A program made the translations under genes and the position numbers. 24,724 nt of DNA, taken from contig JAAYAP010000024.1 in NCBI GenBank assembly GCA_012719315.1, forward strand, positions 1 through 24,724, written 5' to 3'. This DNA comes from Methanobacteriota archaeon (GTDB taxonomy: Archaea > Thermoplasmatota > Thermoplasmata > Methanomassiliicoccales > Methanomethylophilaceae). How positions within the stretch are numbered: position 1 is the stretch's first letter; every line of letters begins with the position of its first letter. The notes beneath the pieces were generated by a model that was not told the DNA's origin, did not search any database, and was given only the letters and a program-made list of their open reading frames with translations. Of the stretch, positions 1 to 7,893 are shown piece by piece.

Positions 1-341
1 AGCATCGTGCCCACGCCTCTGCCTTTGTGACGGTCGTCCACCGACATCGAGTCGAAGAGCCCGATCAGGCGCTTGGACTCCAGCAGCCTGCGTTCGGGCC
101 CATCGGGCAGGCGGAGCCGTTCATCCAGCTCGCCGGGTCCGAACACGTGGCAGATCGAGAAGCCGATGACGGCGCCGTCGCCGTCGCGTGCCACCATGCA
201 GAAGCTGTCTTCGGAGCCGAGGGTCTCCCGGAAATCGGATCCGTCGATGTAATCCGCCCCCAGTTCCTTCAGGGATATGCGCAGTGCTCCGGGTATGTCC
301 TCCTCCGCGAGACGGCCGACCGTCGGCATGATGCGGGTCAT
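1..341 (-). CDS. GNAT-family N-acetyltransferase, partial (C-terminus beyond left edge)
   Basis: Reading leftwards from the ATG at 341, an open frame of 113 codons runs off the window, beginning MTRIMPTVGRLAEEDIPGAL. It has the Gcn5-related acetyltransferase pattern: an N-terminal helix-strand region, a central strand (SFCMVARDGDGAVIGFSI) and, near residues 101-112, the acetyl-CoA pyrophosphate-binding motif A in the segment DDRHKGRGVGTM, which fits (R/Q)xxGxG/A. The family moves an acetyl group from acetyl-CoA to an amine; the substrate cannot be told. A TATA-like ACATATAGG (complement of about 361-369) lies about 26 bases from the start, so the transcript is probably leaderless. It is divergent from the small membrane peptide at 415. 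The remaining C-terminal part, which carries most of the CoA-binding fold, is missing only because the window ends. Confidence 0.8.
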   Translation of the reverse strand, partial: MTRIMPTVGRLAEEDIPGALRISLKELGADYIDGSDFRETLGSEDSFCMVARDGDGAVIGFSICHVFGPGELDERLRLPDGPERRLLESKRLIGLFDSMSVDDRHKGRGVGTM

Positions 342-360
342 CCCGGATTCCAGTGCATAT

Positions 361-369
361 CCTATATGT
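361..369 (-). promoter_or_regulatory. TATA box of the GNAT gene
   Basis: On the minus strand the A/T-rich ACATATAGG is centred about 25 bases upstream of the ATG at 341, the spacing expected between a TATA box and the start of a leaderless archaeal transcript. Confidence 0.45.
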
Positions 370-385
370 TAACATGTCGTCAGCG

Positions 386-392
386 TTATATC
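386..392 (+). promoter_or_regulatory. TATA box of the small membrane peptide
   Basis: TTATATC centred near 389 lies about 26 bases before the ATG at 415, so transcription would begin at or next to the start codon. This is the main support for the tiny gene that follows. Confidence 0.4.
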
Positions 393-414
393 CTCGGAAA
401 TCGGTGTACCGTCC

Positions 415-507
415 ATGAGCGGCACAGTCATCGCGGTAATCATCCTGATCCTGGCGATCGGGGCCGTCGGCATGATTTTCCTGAGGAAGGAAAAGAAGAT
501 GCTCTGA
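415..507 (+). CDS. Small single-pass membrane protein, 30 residues
   Basis: A 30-codon frame starts at ATG 415 and ends at TGA 505-507. Residues 4-23 are an uninterrupted hydrophobic stretch (TVIAVIILILAIGAVGMIFL), followed by a basic tail RKEKKML, the arrangement of a one-helix membrane peptide with its C-terminus in the cytoplasm by the positive-inside rule. A TATA-like element is at leaderless distance (386-392), and a weak GGTG lies about 10 bases upstream. It sits between the GNAT gene, read the other way, and msrA. I do not recognise a family. The reality of the gene is inferred from the hydrophobic-plus-basic pattern and the promoter; conservation in relatives would decide it. Confidence 0.45.
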   Translation: MSGTVIAVIILILAIGAVGMIFLRKEKKML

Positions 508-535
508 GAGCACGGGTCGCCCGTGGAGGGCGCGT

Positions 536-543
536 TTATATTA
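536..543 (+). promoter_or_regulatory. TATA box of msrA
   Basis: TTATATTA centred near 540 is 26 bases before the ATG at 566, which points to a leaderless msrA message and supports that start over the downstream GTG at 614. Confidence 0.5.
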
Positions 544-565
544 TGGTCCATGCAGATGTTGCATC

Positions 566-1105
566 ATGCAGAGGAGACCTGACGGCTCATACATCCCCAA
601 GACGGGGATCTCCGTGATCTATCTGGCAGGCGGATGCTTCTGGGGGTTGGAGAAGGCGTTCGCCGGCATCCACGGGGTCACCGACACGGAGTGCGGCTAC
701 GCGAACGGCCGCGGCGGGGCGGTTCCCGACTACGCGACGGTCTGTTCGGGCAGGTTCGGGTACAAGGAGGCGGTACGGGTCGAATACGACTCCCGGGTAA
801 TCGGACTGGAACGGCTGCTCTTCGCATTCTTCTCGGTCATCGATCCCGGATCTGCGGACCGTCAGGGCAACGACAGGGGTGTGCAATACGGCACCGGGGT
901 GTATTGGATCGACGAGGATTCGGCCGCGGCGGTCGTGTCGTACGTGGATGCCGAAAGGCTGAGGCACAAGGTCTTCCGGACGGAGATCGGGCCGCTCGAG
1001 AACTTCTTCCCTGCCGAGCCCGAGCACCAGGATTACCTGGACAGGAATCCCGGCGGGTACTGCCACATCCCCTGGGAGATGATACGCGACCTCAGGCGTC
1101 TGTGA
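566..1105 (+). CDS. msrA: Peptide methionine-S-sulfoxide reductase MsrA
   Basis: The 179-residue product matches the usual MsrA length. The hallmark GCFWG is at residues 23-27, with the catalytic cysteine (C24) that attacks the S-epimer of methionine sulfoxide, and is followed by the conserved GYANGR, GVQYGTGVYW and HQDYLDRNP segments. It reduces oxidised methionine in cytosolic proteins, drawing electrons from thioredoxin. In a strict anaerobe it would serve repair after brief oxygen exposure. No MsrB domain is fused. The only cysteine near the C-terminus is in NPGGYCHIP (C170), a candidate recycling cysteine. The ATG at 566 is chosen because a TATA element lies 26 bases upstream. It is a single-gene unit between the small peptide and tRNA-Ser. 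Confidence 0.95.
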   Translation: MQRRPDGSYIPKTGISVIYLAGGCFWGLEKAFAGIHGVTDTECGYANGRGGAVPDYATVCSGRFGYKEAVRVEYDSRVIGLERLLFAFFSVIDPGSADRQGNDRGVQYGTGVYWIDEDSAAAVVSYVDAERLRHKVFRTEIGPLENFFPAEPEHQDYLDRNPGGYCHIPWEMIRDLRRL

Positions 1106-1226
1106 TCCGCATCGCGGTCGCGGCGACGCGTACGCGGCGGACCGCCGAAGCACATCGAGAAACGAGCCGCCCGGTCCGTGCGGGACCTGCGGGATCGTCC
1201 GATCCCGCGAGCGGTCGTGAAAAGTA

Positions 1227-1312
1227 TGGCGCCGAGGGAGAGATTCGAACTCCCGAGGTCAGGGACCAGTGGTTTTCGAGACCACCGCCATACCGGGCTT
1301 GGCTACCTCGGC
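1227..1312 (-). tRNA. tRNA-Ser(CGA)
   Basis: On the minus strand a 7-bp acceptor stem (GCCGAGG with CCTCGGC) closes an 86-base type II tRNA. The anticodon stem GTGGT/ACCAC holds the loop CTCGAAA, giving anticodon CGA for serine UCG codons. A long variable arm (GGTC-CCT-GACC) is typical of tRNA-Ser, the T-loop TTCGAAT is standard, and the 3' CCA is encoded (complement of 1227-1229). There is no intron. It is divergent from proA. Confidence 0.96.
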
Positions 1313-1334
1313 TTGTCAGAAACAACCGGCTTTA

Positions 1335-1343
1335 GGTATTAAA
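1335..1343 (-). promoter_or_regulatory. TATA box of tRNA-Ser
   Basis: TTTAATACC on the minus strand is centred about 26 bases upstream of the first base of the tRNA at 1312. Confidence 0.5.
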
Positions 1344-1363
1344 GCGTTTTTCTCCCGCCAAAC

Positions 1364-1371
1364 TATTATTC
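1364..1371 (+). promoter_or_regulatory. TATA box of proAB
   Basis: TATTATTC-like sequence centred near 1367 predicts transcription from about 1393. The ATG at 1373 would then be upstream of the message, which favours the ATG at 1400. Confidence 0.45.
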
Positions 1372-1399
1372 TATGAACAGGATTCGGGTACGAAGGGAT

Positions 1400-2722
1400 A
1401 TGGCAGACATCATCACGCAGATCAGGGACGCCAAGCGAGCCGCGTTGGAACTGGCGGTCGCCGAGACATCGGTCAAGGACCGTGCGTTGGAGCTCATGGC
1501 CGACGCATTGGATGCCCACCGCGATGCGATCCTCGCGGCGAACGCCGAGGACATGATCGCCGCCGAGGACATGATGGCCCGGGGCGAGATCACCGGGTCG
1601 ATGGTCAAAAGACTGAAAGTGGACGATGACAAGATCTCCGGCATGATCGACGGAGTGAGGGATGTCAGGGGATTGGACGACCCCGTCGGCGAGACCATGT
1701 CCTCATTGGAACTCGACGACGGCCTCATGCTGTATCAGGTCCGCTGCCCCATCGGGTTGATCGGGACCATCTTCGAATCGAGGCCGGATGTGGTGCCCCA
1801 GATCCTGGCGCTGTCCCTCAAGAGCGGCAACGCGGTCGCGTTCAAAGGCGGATCGGAGGCTCATAATTCGATAAGGGTCCTCTTCGACGTCCTGACGGAG
1901 GCGGCTGCCGCCGCCGGCATACCCCGGGAGGCCTTCGTGCTCATGGAATCCCGCGAGGACATCGCCTCGATACTCTCGTTGGACGGTTTCATCGATCTGT
2001 TGATACCGCGCGGCTCGAACGAATTCGTCTCATACATCCAGAACAACACCCGGATCCCCGTGCTCGGGCACGCCTCGGGCATCTGCCACGTCTACGTCGA
2101 CGCCTATGCGGACATCGACCTGGCGCTCGCGGTCGCCCTGGATTCGAAGATCCAGTACACCGCGGTCTGCAATGCGGCCGAGACCCTCCTAGTCGATGCC
2201 GCGATCGCCGACGCGTTCCTGCCGCGGATGGCGGCGCTGTTCGCGGAGAACGGGGTCGAGATGCGGGTCGATGAACGGGCCGCGGGGATCCTGGAAGGTT
2301 TCGCCGTCGTCCCGGCCGCCGAGGAGGATTGGGACGCCGAGTACGGCGACCTCGTCATCGCGATCAAAGTGGTGGATTCCCCCGAGGAGGCCATGGACTT
2401 CATCAATGCGCACGGATCGCATCACACCGATGCGATCATCACCGCCGACAGGGACCGGCAGGCGGCATTCGCCAAAAGGGTCGATTCCGCCGATGTCTTC
2501 ATCAACGCCTCCACCCGTTTCGCCGACGGCTACAGATTCGGCAAGGGGGCCGAAGTGGGGATAAGCACCAACAAGATACACACCCGCGGGCCCGTCGGCA
2601 TGGAGGGGCTGATGATCTACAAGTACATCCTCGTCGGCACCGGGCAGGTCGTCAAGGATTATGTCGGCCGGGATGCCAGGAGATTCAAGCATACGCCGTC
2701 GGACAGGGATTTCGGATTGTGA
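1400..2722 (+). CDS. proA: Glutamate-5-semialdehyde dehydrogenase (gamma-glutamyl phosphate reductase) ProA
   Basis: This is the second enzyme of proline synthesis, reducing gamma-glutamyl phosphate to glutamate-5-semialdehyde with NADPH. The 440-residue product has the aldehyde-dehydrogenase fold: an early segment CPIGLIGTIFESRPDV, the cofactor-binding KSGNAVAFKGGSEA, the RGSNEFVSYI region, and the catalytic cysteine in YTAVCNAAETLL (C257). The ATG at 1400 is preferred to an in-frame ATG at 1373 because the TATA element at 1364-1371 predicts transcription from about 1393; the family N-terminus also does not need the extra nine residues. proB follows after four bases, so the two are co-transcribed and their products probably work as a pair that passes on the unstable acyl phosphate. 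No proC lies in the window. Confidence 0.95.
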   Translation: MADIITQIRDAKRAALELAVAETSVKDRALELMADALDAHRDAILAANAEDMIAAEDMMARGEITGSMVKRLKVDDDKISGMIDGVRDVRGLDDPVGETMSSLELDDGLMLYQVRCPIGLIGTIFESRPDVVPQILALSLKSGNAVAFKGGSEAHNSIRVLFDVLTEAAAAAGIPREAFVLMESREDIASILSLDGFIDLLIPRGSNEFVSYIQNNTRIPVLGHASGICHVYVDAYADIDLALAVALDSKIQYTAVCNAAETLLVDAAIADAFLPRMAALFAENGVEMRVDERAAGILEGFAVVPAAEEDWDAEYGDLVIAIKVVDSPEEAMDFINAHGSHHTDAIITADRDRQAAFAKRVDSADVFINASTRFADGYRFGKGAEVGISTNKIHTRGPVGMEGLMIYKYILVGTGQVVKDYVGRDARRFKHTPSDRDFGL

Positions 2723-2726
2723 TCGC

Positions 2727-3848
2727 ATGACCGCACGCAAGGACATCCTGGGTGACGCGGACCGCATCGTGATCAAGGTGGGCACCTCCTCCATCACGAT
2801 GGGCGGGGACACGGCCTCGCCTCTGTTCATGGACTCGGTGGCCGACCAGGTCAGCAGGTTGAGGGACATGGGCAAAGAAGTGCTCATCGTCACCTCGGGG
2901 GCGATCGGTATCGGCCTGCGGGCGATGGACGCCCGGCCCAAACCCAAGGAGATCCCGATCAGGCAGGCGGCGGCATCGGTCGGACAGAGCCTGCTGATGC
3001 AGAGGTGGAACGAGAGCTTCCAGCGCCACGGCATCGTCATCGCGCAGATCCTGATAACCTTGGACGACTACACCAATCGCGAGAGGGTCAACAATCTGAA
3101 CAACACCATCGACACGCTGCTCGACCACAAGGTCGTGCCGATCTTCAACGAGAACGACGCGATCTGCGTCAAGGAGATCGGCCCGGTCTTCGGTGATAAC
3201 GACACGCTGTCGGCGGTCATCGCCAGCAGGATGGACGCCGACCTCCTGGTCATCGTCTCCGATGTCAACGGCCTGTACGACAGGAACCCCAAGCTCCATG
3301 CGGACGCCCGGCTGATCCCGACCGTGACCGAGATCACCGACGGGATCCGCAAGGCCGCCGGCGGATCCATCTCCGGGATCGGCACCGGCGGCATGGCCAC
3401 CAAGCTCCATGCGGCCGAGATCTGCAGGGATGCAGGCTGCAACATGATCATCGTCTCCAACGAGACGGAGGACATCCTGATTAAGGCGGTCGTCGGCGAA
3501 GAGGTGGGGACGGTGTTCGTATCCGATTCGCGTCTGAGCAAGAAGAGGCGCTGGCTGAAGGCGGCCAACCCCTCCGGCACGATCGTCATCGACGAAGGCG
3601 CACTCAGGGCGCTGGAATCCAACAGATCGCTGCTGCCGGTCGGCGTGACCGACGTCGCCGGGAGCTTCCTCAAGGGCGACGTGGTCGCGGTCGTATGCAA
3701 CGGCGTCGCCGTGGCCAAGGGGATCTCGAACCACAGCTCGGAGGAGATCCGCCGCATCCGCGGCCTGCGCAGCGACAGGATCCACGAGGTCCTCGGCAGG
3801 AAATCGCACAGCGATGTGATCCTCAGGGAGAACATCGTGCTGCTGTGA
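2727..3848 (+). CDS. proB: Glutamate 5-kinase ProB with C-terminal PUA domain
   Basis: ProB phosphorylates L-glutamate at the gamma-carboxyl with ATP, the committed and normally proline-inhibited step of proline synthesis. The product has 373 residues, the full bacterial-type length. The amino-acid-kinase domain (about residues 10-260) shows IVIKVGTSSI, VTSGAIGIGLRAM, NENDAICV, FGDNDTLSAVIA and the GGMATKLHAAEI loop. A PUA domain follows (about 280-360, from GTIVIDEGALRAL through FLKGDVVAVVCNGVAVAKG). The ATG at 2727 is four bases after the proA stop; an in-frame ATG at 2661 lies inside proA and is rejected. Together with proA it forms a complete glutamate-to-semialdehyde module. Confidence 0.95.
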   Translation: MTARKDILGDADRIVIKVGTSSITMGGDTASPLFMDSVADQVSRLRDMGKEVLIVTSGAIGIGLRAMDARPKPKEIPIRQAAASVGQSLLMQRWNESFQRHGIVIAQILITLDDYTNRERVNNLNNTIDTLLDHKVVPIFNENDAICVKEIGPVFGDNDTLSAVIASRMDADLLVIVSDVNGLYDRNPKLHADARLIPTVTEITDGIRKAAGGSISGIGTGGMATKLHAAEICRDAGCNMIIVSNETEDILIKAVVGEEVGTVFVSDSRLSKKRRWLKAANPSGTIVIDEGALRALESNRSLLPVGVTDVAGSFLKGDVVAVVCNGVAVAKGISNHSSEEIRRIRGLRSDRIHEVLGRKSHSDVILRENIVLL

Positions 3849-3879
3849 ACCGGGATGATGCCGACGACGAGAATGGAGA

Positions 3880-3955
3880 TGGTGGGCCCGGCCGGATTTG
3901 AACCAGCGACCTCCACCATGTCAAGGTGGCGTCATAACCCCTAGACCACGGGCCC
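3880..3955 (-). tRNA. tRNA-Val(GAC)
   Basis: On the minus strand GGGCCCG pairs with CGGGCCC as the acceptor stem of a 76-base tRNA. The anticodon arm is CCACC-TTGACAT-GGTGG with anticodon GAC (valine GUC/GUU), the T-arm is GCTGG-TTCAAAT-CCGGC, and the 3' CCA is encoded (complement of 3880-3882). It is convergent with proB and has no intron. Confidence 0.96.
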
Positions 3956-3979
3956 TTCAAGCCTTGTATCCCCTTATGA

Positions 3980-3988
3980 TAATTAAAC
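3980..3988 (-). promoter_or_regulatory. TATA box of tRNA-Val
   Basis: TTTAATTAT on the minus strand is centred about 27 bases upstream of the tRNA start at 3955. The rest of 3956-4055 holds no gene that I can support. Confidence 0.45.
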
Positions 3989-4055
3989 CTTATGAATTCG
4001 GCTCCCGTCAGACGCCTTGTCCCGTTCCGGGCACGGGGAGCGGCGGGAGAGCCGA

Positions 4056-5276
4056 TCAGTCCCCTTCCGCTGCCGTCCTCTCCGTTTCCGATCTGAGGAG
4101 CAGGATGCATATCAACGACGCCACGCAGGTCAGGGCGCAGATGACGAACGCCATGGTGTAATCGCCGTCGGCCGCGACGATGTTCGAGACGAACGGGAAC
4201 ACAAGCGCCGATGCGCCGAATCCCAGCATGACGAACCCGTAGTTGCTGCCCATGTTCTCCGTTCCGAAATGATCGGAGGTGACCGTGGCGTAGATCCCCG
4301 CCGCGCCGCCGAACGCGAACGCTATCATCGCCAGGCACGCCACGAACAGCAGGCCTTCCGCGAGGATCGTCAGGAGGACCCCCAGAGAGGTCAACCCGAT
4401 GATCAGGAGCAGCGAGACCATCCTGCCGATGTGATCGGACATCCAGGTGATCGCCAGCCGCCCCGATGCGCTGCAGATCCCGGTTATCATCACACCCATC
4501 ACGGCAAGGGACTCCGACAACCCCCGTTCGATGCCGAGGCTGACGAACAGCGGATTCAGGATGAAGTACGCCGGGAGGACGAAGAACAGGGACAGGGCGA
4601 TCAGGTAGAATCTCCTGGTCCTCAGCATCTCCCTCGGCGTGTACTGCCTGCGGGGGCACGCCGACGCCTTCCCCGGCGCGGGAAGGTAATCCGCCGGAGG
4701 CTTCACGATCGCGAAGGAGCATGCGGTGCAGACGACCAGGAACGCGAGGCCGAAGAAGCGGAAGGTGGAAGGGACGCCGACCTCCGCCAGCAGATAGCTG
4801 GCGAGAGGCGCGAACAGGACCAGCGAGAAACCGAACGCTCCGACCATCACCCCGGTGGCGAAGCCCCTCCTGTCGCAGAACCATTTCTGGATCGTGGATA
4901 CGGTGCAGGTGTAGACGGTGCCGACCCCGAATCCGCCGATCGCCCCGTAGGTCAGGTAGATCAGGCAGGGGTCGGAAGCCGTCACCAGGGACGATGCCAG
5001 GATCCCCGCGGACATCATCACGCTGCCTGCGATGCAGGTCTTCTTGGGTCCGATGATGTCCATCACCCTGCCGCAGATCAGGATCCCCGTCACGAATGCG
5101 ACGAGCATGACCGAGGCGGTGAGCGCGGATGCGCCCGCATCCCAAGCGAGATGGTCGGCGACCGGCTGCTTGAAGACGCTCCACATGTAGATTATCCCGG
5201 CGCACAGCTGTATCGCCGCTCCGGCGATCAGGATGCGGAGCCGTTGACCAGATACACTGCTGCTCATCTCGGACAT
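4056..5276 (-). CDS. MFS transporter, OFA (oxalate/formate antiporter)-like
   Basis: The 406-residue product is a twelve-helix major facilitator. The N-terminus (RLRILIAGAAIQLCAGIIYM followed by WSVFKQPV) matches the OFA family start, and the loop after helix 2 carries GRVMDIIGPKK, a variant of the MFS signature GxxxDRxGRR. The second half repeats it as WMSDHIGRM. It moves a small organic anion or related solute across the cytoplasmic membrane; OFA members include oxalate/formate and monocarboxylate carriers, but the substrate is not fixed by sequence alone. A TATA-like TGTATAATCA (complement of 5291-5300) predicts transcription near 5270, so the true start may be the fourth codon (ATG at 5267) rather than 5276. 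It is divergent from the MATE gene. Confidence 0.85.
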   Translation of the reverse strand: MSEMSSSVSGQRLRILIAGAAIQLCAGIIYMWSVFKQPVADHLAWDAGASALTASVMLVAFVTGILICGRVMDIIGPKKTCIAGSVMMSAGILASSLVTASDPCLIYLTYGAIGGFGVGTVYTCTVSTIQKWFCDRRGFATGVMVGAFGFSLVLFAPLASYLLAEVGVPSTFRFFGLAFLVVCTACSFAIVKPPADYLPAPGKASACPRRQYTPREMLRTRRFYLIALSLFFVLPAYFILNPLFVSLGIERGLSESLAVMGVMITGICSASGRLAITWMSDHIGRMVSLLLIIGLTSLGVLLTILAEGLLFVACLAMIAFAFGGAAGIYATVTSDHFGTENMGSNYGFVMLGFGASALVFPFVSNIVAADGDYTMAFVICALTCVASLICILLLRSETERTAAEGD

Positions 5277-5290
5277 GGCATCATCCGGGG

Positions 5291-5300
5291 TGATTATACA
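5291..5300 (-). promoter_or_regulatory. TATA box of the MFS transporter gene
   Basis: TGTATAATCA on the minus strand lies about 20-29 bases from the two candidate start codons (5276 and 5267). The 190-base intergenic space between the two transporters otherwise shows only the promoter of the MATE gene. Confidence 0.45.
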
Positions 5301-5422
5301 TGGAGCCTATTTGAATGATGGGGCAGTGTCCGTCCTCCGCCCTGGAGACGCGGTCCAGACCGCACGTCCCCAGTCATGCGGCCGGCCGCTGCGATCCCGC
5401 ATCGTGCACGGTCGGGTCCATG

Positions 5423-5430
5423 TCTATATA
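5423..5430 (+). promoter_or_regulatory. TATA box of the MATE gene
   Basis: TCTATATA centred near 5427 predicts transcription from about 5453, leaving a short leader of about 17 bases with a purine-rich GAAGTGAAGG before the GTG start at 5470. Confidence 0.45.
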
Positions 5431-5469
5431 GGATGAGTTCTTCGGATACGCAACAGGAAGTGAAGGTTA

Positions 5470-6852
5470 GTGGCGGAGTCAAGGAGGTCTGTCGATGTCG
5501 CCGTCCTGACGGGCGATCCGAAGAAGGCGATAAGGATGATGTTCATCCCCATGACCGTCGCCCTCCTGGTCCAGACGATCAACAACGTGGTCGACACCAT
5601 GTGGGTGACCGGACTCGGCCCCGATGCCTTGGCGGCTCTCGGCGTCACCTTCCCGATCTTCTTCATTCTGATCGCCGTGGGCAGCGGACTGGGCGTGGGT
5701 TCGTCGCAGGCCATCGCCAGGAGGATCGGTGCCAAGGATTCGGCGGGTGCCGACAAGGCCGCCGTCCAGGGGTTGGCGATGATCTTCGTGAGCGGGATCG
5801 CCATGACCGTCACGATGTCGCTGGTCGCGCCGACGCTCATGGGGATGATCGGCGGCGAGGGCATCGAGACCGAGTGCTTGGCATACGCGATGCCGATCAT
5901 CATCGGCTCGACGATCCTGTTCCTGTCCAGTTATTTCTCGAGCCTGCTGAGGTCCGAGGGCTCCGCCAAACGGTCGATGAACATCCAGATCCTGGGCGCC
6001 GGCGTGAACATCGTCCTCGATCCGATCTTCATCTTCACGTTCGGCTGGGGGATCGCGGGCGCCGCGATCGCCACGGTCGTGGCCATGACCATCCCCGTGA
6101 TCATCAGCCTGTACTGGTTCAAGATCAAGAAGGACACCTATCTCAAGCTCTCGTTCAAGGGCTTCCGCTTCGATCCCGTCATTATCAAGGACATCCTGAA
6201 GGTGGGCATACCCGCATTCATGGAGATGGTCCTGGTCGCGGTCATCTCGATGTTCATGAACATCATCATCTTCGGCGTCGGCGGGACCTACGCGATCGCG
6301 ATCTACACCAGCGGATGGCGGATCATCGAGATCCTGATGATCCCGCTGATGGGGATCTCCTGGGCGATCGTCCCGGTATGCGCCGCCAACTACGGCGCCG
6401 ACAACTACGACGGCCTCAAGACCGCATTCTACTATTCCATCAAGATGATGGTCGTGGTGATGACGGCGATGACGATCGTCTCGTACGTCTTCGCCGATAC
6501 GCTGTGCATCCTCTTCTCATACTCGGAGAGCACCGAGGTGCTCAGAAGCGATATGGCCGACATGCTCAGGGTCATGGTGCTGTTCCTCCCGTTCGTGGCG
6601 GTCGGCTTCATCGGCTCCGGCTTCTTCCAATCGCTGGGCCTCGGCATGAAGTCCCTGGTGTCGACGGTGATCCGCAATGTGATGCAGATCCCGATCTGCC
6701 TGTATCTGGCCACGTTCGGGATCCTCTCCTATCTGTGGTGGGGCATAATGGTGTCCGAGGTCGTCGGCTCGCTGATCATGGGCCTATGGAGCATGCTCAT
6801 CCTCAGGGAACTGCTCAAGACGAGAGCGGTCGCCAAAGGCAGGCGCGTCTGA
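5470..6852 (+). CDS. MATE-family multidrug/sodium (proton) antiporter
   Basis: The 460-residue product has the two six-helix bundles of the multidrug and toxic compound extrusion family. Bundle 1 opens with AIRMMFIPMTVALLVQTINN and VVDTMWVTGLGPDALAALGV, the classic MATE first-helix pattern. It continues with GVGSSQAIARRIGAKD and LRSEGSAKRSMNIQILGAGV NIVLDPIFIF. Bundle 2 begins near residue 230 at IVIKDILKVGIPAF-like sequence (VIIKDILKVGIPAFMEM). Such proteins export cationic compounds against a Na+ or H+ gradient. The start is GTG at 5470, preceded by a GAAGG-like ribosome-binding stretch; no in-frame ATG is closer to the conserved N-terminus. It stands between the divergent MFS gene and kae1, with its own promoter. 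Confidence 0.93.
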   Translation: MAESRRSVDVAVLTGDPKKAIRMMFIPMTVALLVQTINNVVDTMWVTGLGPDALAALGVTFPIFFILIAVGSGLGVGSSQAIARRIGAKDSAGADKAAVQGLAMIFVSGIAMTVTMSLVAPTLMGMIGGEGIETECLAYAMPIIIGSTILFLSSYFSSLLRSEGSAKRSMNIQILGAGVNIVLDPIFIFTFGWGIAGAAIATVVAMTIPVIISLYWFKIKKDTYLKLSFKGFRFDPVIIKDILKVGIPAFMEMVLVAVISMFMNIIIFGVGGTYAIAIYTSGWRIIEILMIPLMGISWAIVPVCAANYGADNYDGLKTAFYYSIKMMVVVMTAMTIVSYVFADTLCILFSYSESTEVLRSDMADMLRVMVLFLPFVAVGFIGSGFFQSLGLGMKSLVSTVIRNVMQIPICLYLATFGILSYLWWGIMVSEVVGSLIMGLWSMLILRELLKTRAVAKGRRV

Positions 6853-6878
6853 GCGTCCGCGTTCCGCCGGAGGGTCAG

Positions 6879-6887
6879 GTATATATC
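6879..6887 (+). promoter_or_regulatory. TATA box of kae1
   Basis: GTATATATC centred near 6883 is 30 bases before the ATG at 6913, giving a leaderless or near-leaderless message. Confidence 0.5.
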
Positions 6888-6912
6888 GCATCAACGGAAT
6901 CGACGCTGCAAG

Positions 6913-7893
6913 ATGATCACGTTAGGCATAGAGGGCACCGCCCACACGCTCGGCGTGGGCATCGTGGATTCCGACGGGAGGATACTGTCCAACGTGTTGG
7001 ATATGCACAGACCTCTCTCGGGAGGGCTTCATCCGCGCGAGGCGGCGAACCATCATGCGGATGTGGTAGCCGATGTCATCTCCAGGTCCCTGAAGGAGGC
7101 CGGACTGACCCTCTGCGATGTCGATCTGGTGTCGTTCTCCATGGGGCCCGGCCTCGGACCCTGCCTCAGAGTGGCCGCCACGGCCGCCCGGGCCCTGTCC
7201 AGCATGCAGGACATCCCGATCATGGGCGTGAACCATTGCATAGCGCACATCGAGATCGGCAGCATCACCACCGGTTGCGGGGACCCCGTCCTGCTCTACG
7301 CGTCCGGAGGCAACACGCAGGTGATCGCGTACTCGGACGAGAGATACCGCATCTTCGGCGAGACCCAGGACATCGGCGTCGGCAACATGCTCGACAAACT
7401 CGGCAGGGAGCTCGGTCTCGGATACTACGCCGGGCCGGCGATCGAGCGGCTCGCGGCGCAAGGGGACAAGCTGCTTGACCTGCCCTACTCGGTCAAGGGC
7501 ATGGACGTCGCTTTCTCCGGCATGATGACCGCCGCCTTGGCGTTGCACAGAAAAGGGGAGCGGATAGAGGATATCGCCTTCTCGGTGCAGGAGACCGCCT
7601 TCGCCATGCTCACCGAGGTCACGGAACGTGCCATGGCGCACATCGGCAAGGACGAGGTGCTGCTCGGCGGCGGAGTCGTCCAGAACATGCGCCTGCGCGA
7701 GATGGTCGGCATCATGGCCGAGGAGCGCGGAGCGAGGATGTTCTGTCCCGACAGGAGGCTGTGCATGGACAACGGCGCCATGATCGCCTGGCTAGGCAAC
7801 GTCATGTACGCCTCCGGCGTGCGGATGAGGATCGAGGACACAGCGGTGAGACAGCGGTTCAGGACCGACGAGGTCAGGGTCGTCTGGCGCTGA
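6913..7893 (+). CDS. kae1: tRNA N6-threonylcarbamoyladenosine synthase subunit Kae1 (KEOPS), not fused to Bud32
   Basis: Kae1 transfers threonylcarbamoyl from its adenylate to A37 of ANN-decoding tRNAs within the KEOPS complex. The 326-residue product begins LGIEGTAHTLGVGIVD and has the metal-binding HxxxH in NHCIAHIEIG (H108, H112). It also has the nucleotide-binding SGGNTQVIAY, the FGETQDIGVGNMLDKLGREL loop and the C-terminal MDNGAMIAW. The protein ends at RFRTDEVRVVW, just where many archaeal homologues continue into the Bud32 kinase, so Bud32 must be encoded elsewhere. Its last 20 bases overlap the 3' end of the recJ-like gene on the other strand. A leaderless start at 6913 is supported by the TATA element. 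Confidence 0.95.
   Translation: MITLGIEGTAHTLGVGIVDSDGRILSNVLDMHRPLSGGLHPREAANHHADVVADVISRSLKEAGLTLCDVDLVSFSMGPGLGPCLRVAATAARALSSMQDIPIMGVNHCIAHIEIGSITTGCGDPVLLYASGGNTQVIAYSDERYRIFGETQDIGVGNMLDKLGRELGLGYYAGPAIERLAAQGDKLLDLPYSVKGMDVAFSGMMTAALALHRKGERIEDIAFSVQETAFAMLTEVTERAMAHIGKDEVLLGGGVVQNMRLREMVGIMAEERGARMFCPDRRLCMDNGAMIAWLGNVMYASGVRMRIEDTAVRQRFRTDEVRVVWR

Noticed and set aside
1373..1399. An upstream start for proA at ATG 1373.
   Set aside because: The TATA-like element at 1364-1371 predicts a transcript that begins after this codon, and the extra residues are not needed by the family.
2661..2726. An upstream in-frame start for proB at 2661.
   Set aside because: It lies wholly inside proA and adds non-homologous residues; the ATG at 2727 begins at the kinase domain and follows the proA stop by four bases.
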